Below, one piece after another: positions 56,470 to 64,000 of a DNA stretch of 64,000 bases; the stretch's first letter is position 1; each line of letters opens with the position of its first letter. A program made the translations under genes and the position numbers. Under the pieces are notes generated by a model. It did not search any database. It was not told the DNA's origin and saw nothing but the letters and a program-made list of their open reading frames with translations. Source of the stretch: Amoebidium appalachense (lineage: Eukaryota > Ichthyosporea); NCBI GenBank assembly GCA_963693365.1, contig CAVNZM010000006.1, positions 9,052,001 to 9,116,000 on the forward strand, given 5' to 3'.

Positions 56470-57429
56470 AAGCAACACGACGTTGTTTCTTCTATATTAG
56501 CATCTACAGTCACATCTATTGACTTTCATTCAGAAGGCCTCCTTCAAGATGCACTCACCATTGCTGCATCAGTAAGCAAAAGTTGCGTAGTCGCCAAGTA
56601 TCAAGAGGTGCTACAGTCACTCTTGAGTGTTGCTTTTGATCAAGGTAAGCCTTTACTTATGTTAGTCTAACACATGTGGCCCATGCAATACGAGTTTCTT
56701 GCTACGTCAGTAGCTAGCGTGGTGTGATTGCTCGCGCAGGGTTCTTTGTAACTCTTATGACAAGTACAGTGAGAAACCGGAGACTGGTGACTACCCTTAC
56801 TACCGGTGCCCTGACTATGCTTGCACCAGCGCCTATAGCCTATATGATAGGTACGGCCCTAGAAATTAGTGCAAGTCTTCGCTGACTGTATGCATGTACG
56901 TATCATACTGTACTGAACTGAAAAATCATGGCCTTGCCACTATTGTAGTGGGCCTTGCCATGCCACTGTGTGCGGACGCCAGACGGGCCAAAAAGATCGA
57001 AATCGCACACCCCCATCCCTACGATTTACCGACAGTGGGCGTGTGCGAAATGTGTTCGGCATGGACCCGGCACTCTGTTCCGAACAACTCCTGAAGTCTG
57101 AACTGAATTCGAAAGCAGGGCCTCCCCCCCCTTCAAGTGGTGAAAATCCTGCTTTTCCCCCTTTATTACACGTGTACATACAGCTTGTGCACCTCACGGC
57201 CGTCTGGGAAAAGTACAAAGTGCACTCCCCCCTCCCCCTCCCCCCTCCCCTCCCCCCCAACCCTCCTCCTCCCCCCCCCCCCCCCCCCCCCCCCCTCCCC
57301 CCCTTGTTGCCCGTGCCTCGGCATCCTCTCCCCCTCTCCACCCCACACGCACACATAATGTCCACACACAGACACATAAAAAACCCACCAACTTTCATCT
57401 CCTGTTACAGCTATGAGTTATCAAGCTGA
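56470..57429 (+). CDS. Tentative gene: unrecognised protein with a membrane segment (5' end unknown)
   Basis: I do not recognise this protein. Exons proposed from splice signals and phase: 56470-56644 (acceptor TTTATATTGCCCAG, donor G|GTAAGC), 56740-56850, 56949-57034, 57184-57212, 57411-57429 (acceptor CTCCTGTTACAG). Phases join (1, 1, 0, 2), giving 140 codons to a TGA. Exon 1 is amphipathic and well-formed (SILASTVTSIDFHSEGLLQD.., VLQSLLSVAFDQG). Exons 2-3 join into a hydrophobic stretch (ALTMLAPAPIAYMIVGLAM) followed by a basic ADARRAKK segment, as in a membrane helix with a cytoplasmic stop-transfer. Exons 2-5 are weaker than exon 1, and exon 2 is also open in another frame. Upstream exons and start codon not found. 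Confidence 0.38.
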
Positions 57430-57800
57430 CATATAGCAGCTGCTACGTATACGTAACGGTTACTGTACGACTTTAATTTTGATTAAAAATTTATAGGATA
57501 CTTGTGGGTTAATTAGAAAAAAGTAGCTTGGCAACTCGCCAACTTGCCAAACTTGAAGTACTTTTACAATAATATATACACCAAGGGGATCATTTTCAGT
57601 TCCTTCCCCCCTTCCTGCCGTTCTTCCTTCCTTTTGTTCTTTCAAGTTGAATCTTTCTTTTCCCTCTCATTAAAGTAAAAAATTAAATTTAAATGCCATG
57701 TTTTGGTTTCGCAGCGGTATGGGAGCCAGCTGGTGGGTGGGCCCGGGAGGAGGGGGAGGAGGATGGAGGGAGGGGAGAGAAGGGGGCAGGGGGGGGGGGG

Positions 57801-57839
<39 letters not shown>

Positions 57840-58021
57840 GAGAGAGGGAGGGGGGAAGGGGGGGGGGAGGATGGGAGCTATTCCATAAGGCAATAACCTT
57901 GAAACACGATTTGCGTCCGCCGTCATAGCTGCGGGAGCAATTCTAGTTCAGTAAATTCACGCCTTTTTTTTGGGGGGGGGGGGGGGGGGGGGGGGGAGGG
58001 GGGGTTGGAGGGGGGGAAGCC

Positions 58022-58057
<36 letters not shown>

Positions 58058-58107
58058 AGTTATTCTGCTTCTAGCTATATGTAGCATGATTATTCGGCAT
58101 CTAGCAG
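57430..58107. other. Spacer between two tentative plus-strand genes
   Basis: Ordinary AT-rich DNA to 57700, then G-rich blocks (57740-57870, 57970-58054). No exon supported on either strand. Confidence 0.55.
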
Positions 58108-58653
58108 GATTCTTCAAAGCGGAAGCACAATAAAGAACGCTCTGCCCAAAGGCTTCGTATGTATACAGATGAATCCCGCCAAAAGGCTGAATTATTCTGC
58201 AATTTATGAAAGCAGAATCATGCACGCAGTACGCCAGTTCCAGATCCAACAGCACAGTTTCTCGTGAGTAACGGTTCGGTGCCGAGCAGATGGATTCTGG
58301 TGATGTCACAGTGGGTAAAGTTGAGCCAAGTTAGGGCTGATGGTGCATTGCGCAGAGGGTGCCCACTCGGGCAGGGAGGAAGCAAATATCCGCTTAGACC
58401 TGAACCTCCAATTACAGTGCTCGTTAACGTTTCGATGGGTAGTGTCACAGGTAGGGGGGTGGGGGTGGGGAGGGTGGGTGGGTGGGTGGGCGGGGGGGGG
58501 GGGGGGGGGGGGGCAAGGGGGACCGGGTGATCGTCCAACACTTGGAACTTCCTTTAAAACTCCATCGTGATCAAAGTACAGTCCTGTCTGAGCTCTCTTT
58601 GTCCCCCCCCCCCCCCCCCCCCCCCCCCCGCGCAAACCACACACACACATACA

Positions 58654-58685
<32 letters not shown>

Positions 58686-59009
58686 GGGGGGGGGGGGGGG
58701 GGGGGGAGGGCTGGCTTGCAAAAGTGTACTGTATCGAATTCCATTTTCCAGTCACTGAGCCTTCAGCTCAATATTATCGACTATGCAGGCCGAAATCCGC
58801 TGATATTAGCAGAAAATATGTGGGCCAGGCAGCATCGCTGCACAAAATTGGGTTTTTACAGCGTGTGGCATAACAACCCTCTGGCTCATGTATCGTTAAT
58901 TCCGCTAATGTGCATGCGCAGTCGACCTGTTACACTCCCAAATATTAAACTTCAAAGAGTCCTCTTAAAGGCGTACGTCGTATACAATACATTCATTCGA
59001 CATCAATAG
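58108..59009 (+). CDS. Tentative gene: 3' part of an unrecognised protein
   Basis: I do not recognise this protein. Proposed exons 58108-58263 (donor CTC|GTGAGT), 58375-58450 (donor CAG|GTAGGG) and 58752-59009 (acceptor CATTTTCCAG, ending TAG). Phases fit (2, 0). The last exon is open for 85 codons and reads SLSLQLNIIDYAGRNPLILA.. then a basic-hydrophobic tail; the middle exon reads EEANIRLDLNLQLQCSLTFR. The intron between them holds a C-run, an A-run and a G-run. It could be the 3' end of the gene at 56470 or a separate gene. The start is unknown. It converges on the alpha-arrestin gene. Confidence 0.33.
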
Positions 59010-59388
59010 CAACATCCTCGGACTTCCTCTAGAGCTCTACGTAGTGGTCACAATGAGTGAACGATGAACAACAAAAATCTTAATCACGATTAACTTCAGC
59101 AACTACATCAGTTCTAATATTAGACGTACTTAAATGGCAAAGGTGCACGTCTATGTATAAAAACCAAACATCCCGCGTATTACTACAAGGCAATTGCATT
59201 GGTAGCCACGTACATACTGCAAAAAGAAGACAAAACTATGTAACTGCTAACATTCCGATTGCTTAGAAGTACCACAAATTTCCAACGCACATTTCCTCTG
59301 TGAGGCTGCATTGCATTCATACCGTTTATATCTAACTTAGCTCTTTAGCTATATGCAAACATACCTACACATGTTAAATTTTATACTT
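59010..59388. other. Convergent 3' spacer
   Basis: AT-rich, repeat-poor DNA between the stop of the tentative plus-strand gene and the stop of the alpha-arrestin; probably both 3'UTRs. No exon seen. Confidence 0.6.
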
Positions 59389-62342
59389 TTACCGCTCAAA
59401 CCGTCCTACTACCTCTTCATACTTTGGCAAATCTTCATCATCTTCATCTTCGTCACTCTCCCACCCCGACGGCTGCCACCAATAATTCTGAGGGTCAATA
59501 CTGGTTGAGCTCTGAGGCTCTGCAATCTCTGCCCGTCTGAACATATTCATGAAGTTGGGCTGAACTGCCGGAGAGCGTGGGTGGTACCCACCGACAATTT
59601 GGTACTCTTGGAACCCCTCTTGGGAAGCCATAGAAGGGAGGGCAGATAGCGGCGTTTGCATTGCAATCTGTGGCAAGGACGTTGTACCCATACTGCTCAG
59701 AGACGACTGTGAGCCTCTTCTCATGCGGAATGATCCGGCATTCACCAGGGAGTTGCTTATTGATCCACTCCGACTAATCGAGCCTGAACGAGCAAGTGCC
59801 GTAGGTGGAACGACGTCTTTAGAGAGCATGGCAAGTTCGCCATAACTAGGAGTTTTGTCTAGTGGTGGGGGGGCTGGGATGATGTAGGAGAGCAGGTCGG
59901 GAGGAGGGCACAGGTCCGACAGTACAAAGGGGACCTTCAGCACTACGTACTTACGAATGAAGTTGCCCACGTTCATCTCCACTATGAGGTTGTAGCGGAT
60001 CCGCCCGTACACCTGCACAAGTTGGTATCATTAATGTCGCAATTTGATTCGGGGTGTATTGGGTGTGCAAAGGCGAGGGGTAAGACGGGCTGAATGAAAG
60101 CCATTTGATCCTTTGTTCTAGCGGGGTGCAATGGGGTAGTGTGCATGCTTGCTTGGCTAGGGGCCTGTGTGAGAAAGGAGCTTGAAAACGAGGGGGGGAG
60201 GAGGAGGGGGGGGGGGGGGGGGGGGGATCGGATGGGACGGGGGAAAGGGATTGAGGAAGCCAGGTTAGTGGACAGGCAGGTGCCTACATCCTAGAAGGAT
60301 CACCTGTGTGGGTGGCCAAGTTGGCATGGGGGTGTGCGGGAAGAAAGCAGGAGAGAGCACTGTTCAGAACACGATACATAGCACACCACAAGGGGCCTTG
60401 GACCGTGTGTCAAGATGTGATGGGCAGATGTGTATGGAGGGCGGGGCCGCCGGGAGGAGGAGGAGGAGGGGGGGGGGGGGGGGGGGGGGGTTGAAATAGC
60501 AGTTCAGGACCAAGGCCCGTGTGTGGGGGTGTCCCTGATTTGTGAGTGGCGCGGGAATCAAGAGATGGGTTCGTGTATGCCTACACACATGCACATGATT
60601 GCTAAAGAACCTTAGTCGGGAAACAAGCCAGCACACCATTTCATGCAATTTTATGTGAAATAAGCACGAAGGTAGCCATGAGGTAGAGAACGAGGTACGG
60701 TGATTGCAAAAGACCATGGCAGAAGTGCAGAATGCGTGTGTGTGTGTGTCCATGTAGTTGCAGTCACGTGCTTCTGCGTGTACCCAACACAATGGGTGGG
60801 TGGGTGGTAATGGTGGTGGTGGGGATGTATGCGTTCGGGTTGAAAATATGGAGGAGACATCACAAGATAGAGCACAAATCCGTAAGCCGGGGGGGGGGGG
60901 GGGAGGGGGAGCAAGAGGTGTCTAGAAGGCACTCTTTATCGTGGTTATCCAAGGGGCACACTGTAGAATGCACACTCGTATGTGTGTGCAATAACCCTTG
61001 AGTTCATGCCGTGCAATGTGTAGATGTGGCGGCAACAACATACTACAGAGGGCCAGGGATTCCACACTACCTTATTGTTTCGTCGCACCTCCATTGTGGG
61101 GGCTAGGCTCACAACCAGCTGGTGCCGAAAGGTTCGGTCAGTCACCGTTGCTGCCTTGGCATTCAGCCGAAGTTGGATCCGTCTTTTCAGCTGCGTTAAA
61201 GGCTGTGTGTGGTGCACGTGTGGAATGGGCAACGTGTACGTGCATTGTAAAATGATGAGCCGCATGTTGTGTGTGTTGTACACGTGCGCATGCGCAGGTG
61301 CGCACATGTGTATATGTATATGTGTGCGGGTGCCCACCGGTGTCATCCGTACAGATGCGAGTTATTCTTTTGTGAATGCACTCCCCCCCCCCCCCCCCCC
61401 CCCCCATCCCAAATTTTTCTCCCTTGCTTCTTGATCGGTAAGATTCCCTGGCAAGCAGGAGTCGAATGGACATGAAAGGGGCAGCCAACGAAAGTGATCG
61501 AGCAGCGCATTCAACTATACAGCATAGGCAGCAGAAACCTCTATGACGTGGGTTTGGGGCACTGGGGGGCGGATGTTGAGAGAGCTGGAGGGGCAAAGGG
61601 GGTGGGGGGGTGGGGGGAGGGGGGGGGGGAGGAGGGGGGGGGGGGGGGGGGAGGGGAGGGGGAGAGAGAGAGGGCGATGACGAGGGAGATGGAAAGGGGG
61701 GGGAGGGGGGGGGGGGGGGGGGGGGGGGGGGAGAGAGAGAGAGAGAGAGAGAGAGAGGTGAGAGAAGAGAGAGAGAGAGAGAAGGGAGGAAAAATAAGGG
61801 AGAGAGAGAGAAACGGAACACACCTTGTCCAGATCTGCAGGACTTTCATACGGCACGATGGTTGTCAAGGGCTGCCCATCCTCTGTCTGCACTGGAATAG
61901 TCAGGCGGGCTTTGGTTCCGTCACTCAGCTCCACCTCCTGGATGATCGTCACCTTGAGGTTGTGCACCTGCGTGGGTAGTGCACATAAGTGGGCCTGTCC
62001 ACTCATGCCACGAGAGAAAAAGAAATGCGAAGTACAATCTTGTGTATAGGTTTGTGCCAATAAACCTTGCTGTTGATATATATATATATGGACCCCAATT
62101 GCTGTTTAAGGGCGCGGGGGGGGGGGGGGGGGGGGGGGGGTGGAGGGGGGAGTTGCACCAGTACAGACGTAAATTCCTCAACAGAAAAGGCTGCATGCAT
62201 ATTCAACACATTGGGGCATGTGGGTATGCGTGTAGGGTGCATACACCTCCATCTACATTTGAAGTTGAGTCCCCGTAAACAGGCTTTGTGTATGTGTCAT
62301 GTGTGAGTTCGTGCACATAAGAGAGAGAAAGAGAGGGGGGGT

Positions 62343-62376
<34 letters not shown>

Positions 62377-62423
62377 GAGAGAGAGAGGAGATGAGAGAGA
62401 GAGAGATAGGTGTGTGTGTTTGT

Positions 62424-62454
<31 letters not shown>

Positions 62455-62550
62455 GGGAGGGGGAAGAGGGGGGGAAGGGGGGGGAGAGGGAGGGACAGAG
62501 GGGGGAGGAGGGGGGGGGGTTGGGGGGGGTTGGGAGAGAGAGAGAGAGGG

Positions 62551-62626
<76 letters not shown>

Positions 62627-64000
62627 CCATCGGTGTGCTAGCTGCGGGAGGTGCCAGCAGACACGATGACCTGCTGGGGTACAAAAGAAGGTTGGCGATA
62701 AACATATACACTAGATGACAATAAACGAGTTTGGTTGGTTGGTTGGTTGGTTGGTTGGGGGAACGGGGGGGGGGGGGGGGGGGGGGGGGGGGGTGCTAAC
62801 AAAGCGTGGAGATTGTGACACATCAATGCGGAGGTCGAAGGTGTCGCCTGCAGTGTAGACCAGATGGTCCAGGCTGGCCTGTGCAGACACCACCGAGAAG
62901 AAGCCCTTCTTGACTGACGCAGACACAGGGTGCACACTGTCTGCTGGGGAGTACACACAACCTACTCGGAAATGGCCGTTTTTGTCCGGAGATTTCCACA
63001 CAGTTCCGTCTGCTAGTGTTACGATGCCAACTGCCCGCCTGAAAGAGTGCTCGTGTCAGCGCAGTACGTCAACATGCTTTATCAAGAAAAAAGGGAAAAC
63101 AGCTGGTGGTGCTGCAAGGGAAAACCAAAGGAAAGGTCCGTTGGGATGTGACGTGGTGTCGTGTGATTGGGGAGGGGCGGATGCAAAAGAAGAACGGGGG
63201 TGGGGATGGAGTGGTGAGAGGGCTCGTGGTGGTGGGTGGGGTGAATGTGTGTGTGGTGGTGGAGGAGGTGGAGGGGCGGTTACATGTCCTCTAGCGTATG
63301 TATGCGGAGAGGGACAGAGACTGAGAGAGTGTGTGTATCTGTTTGTGCACGTGATTACAGTGTCTCTGTGTTGCAGGGGAGGAAGTTTGGGGGGGAAGAC
63401 GGCAACTGGCAGAGGAGAGGGAAGCTCTGCCAATCACACACATGGTGCCCTAAATTTACAGCAGGAATACCATTGCAGAGTGTGTCGGTCTGTAGCCATG
63501 TGCAAGCGAGAGAGGTACTGTGTGCACACGTTTGTAGGGATGGTGTATGTACGCCTACATGCCGTTGGATATGCAGAGCACAATCCTTGAGAGGGCATGA
63601 TTGATACACGGTGTCTGGAACTTTGCACAAGGGGACAGAATCATGTGAAACAGGATAACAGGAAATACAAAGTGCTTCCACAACCGTGCAATAAGCCACA
63701 AACACATCATCAACATAAACTTGAGATGAGCGCCAAAATGCCGTGCCATGCCATGCCATGCACTCATTTGCACAGCAGCCATTGCCACAACATACACACT
63801 TATCCATGCAAGACTAGCATGACCAGCATATTTGCCCCCCCCCCCCCCCCTCCCCCCCCCCCCCTCCCCCCCCCCCCCCCACCCACCATGAATGCAGCCA
63901 CACACTCACCAGGTGACTATAGGCTGGCCCTCGAAGAAAAACGATGGCAGGACGGCTACCCTGGGTTCTGGCAGGTCCATTTTGAAGCGCAGTTCACACT
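59389..64000 (-). CDS. Alpha-arrestin (arrestin-domain protein) with C-terminal LPxY motif; 5' end off the right edge
   Basis: Adaptor of the arrestin fold; alpha-arrestins recruit NEDD4-family ubiquitin ligases to membrane cargo for endocytosis and sorting. Exons in coding order: 63910-64000 (partial), 62801-63038, 61824-61967, 61071-61190, 59389-60012; junctions keep frame. Seen: SFFFEGQPIVTWRAVGIVTL, then ASLDHLVYTAGDTFDLRIDV (the start of the arrestin C-domain, compare ASLDxxxYxxGE), strands VHNLKVTIIQEV, IRYNLIVEMNVG and KYVVLKVPFVL. The last 150 residues are Ser/Pro-rich and disordered, with RRGS-type phosphosites, TPSYGEL, and LPKYEEV nine residues (VVGRFER beyond EE) from the stop. 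Alpha-arrestins usually carry PPxY/LPxY-EEV motifs bound by WW domains. The N-domain lies mostly beyond the window. No visual-arrestin phosphate-sensor motif could be checked. Confidence 0.85.
62340..62630. repeat. G-runs, (GA)n and (GT)n cluster in an arrestin intron
   Basis: G run at 62342-62375, GA units, GT block, G-rich block, then (GT)n at 62552-62624. All within the intron between the arrestin exons at 61824-61967 and 62801-63038. Confidence 0.95.

Noticed and set aside
56894-57094. Reading the frame from 56894 as a stand-alone small gene
   Set aside because: Its first half has no coding character. The part after the acceptor-like TTGTAG at 56948 fits better as an internal exon of the tentative gene at 56470-57429.
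62638-62690. Possible extra arrestin exon (QVIVSAGTSRS)
   Set aside because: It runs into a stop and has no usable donor, whereas the exons on either side (62801-63038 and 61824-61967) join directly in phase across a conserved arrestin strand.

Overview
This is nuclear DNA of a eukaryote with spliced genes. Most exons are 60-300 bases long with GT..AG introns, and the introns and spacers are packed with homopolymer and dinucleotide repeats. Gene content points to a protist with an animal-like toolkit: two receptor tyrosine kinases carrying the tyrosine-kinase loop HRDIAARN, an ALIX/BRO1 ESCRT adaptor, PDS5 and an alpha-arrestin. A unicellular holozoan (choanoflagellate grade) is my best guess, but the lineage is an inference. 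Splice sites were set by eye; for the five main genes every intron phase joins into one frame, with one exception noted below.

Layout. 1-3643 (-): 5' part of PDS5 (cohesin regulator), running off the left edge. 3644-6620: spacer with an AT-rich palindrome, a dispersed repeat (copy 1) and a 103-bp tandem repeat containing a TATA-like element. 6621-25151 (-): ALIX homologue, 27 exons, about 1,769 aa, with a very long Pro/Gln-rich tail. 27446-35101 (-) and 37400-45243 (+): two paralogous receptor tyrosine kinases, RTK-A and RTK-B, arranged head to head. They have identical six-exon architecture: beta-helix ectodomain, Cys-rich modules, one membrane segment, tyrosine kinase, tyrosine-bearing tail. 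The 2.3-kb spacer between them holds copy 2 of the dispersed repeat. 47706-54460 (-): a roughly 1,792-aa alpha-helical-repeat protein, probably organelle-targeted, with an unusual 4.3-kb exon. 54461-59009: CT-rich spacer and two tentative plus-strand genes assembled by phase-consistent splicing. 59389-64000 (-): alpha-arrestin with a C-terminal LPxY motif, running off the right edge.

Functional links are inference only. Receptor kinases, an alpha-arrestin (NEDD4-type ubiquitin ligase adaptor) and ALIX (ESCRT) all belong to receptor signalling and down-regulation, but linkage in a eukaryotic genome is weak evidence of joint function.

Most notable: (i) the inverted RTK pair has a tract of about 98% identity over the Cys-rich modules between much more diverged flanks, which looks like gene conversion; (ii) RTK-B carries a one-base frameshift in a G10 run; (iii) simple repeats repeatedly start within a few bases of splice sites; (iv) an unannotated-looking membrane-protein gene lies near 56.5-57.4 kb.
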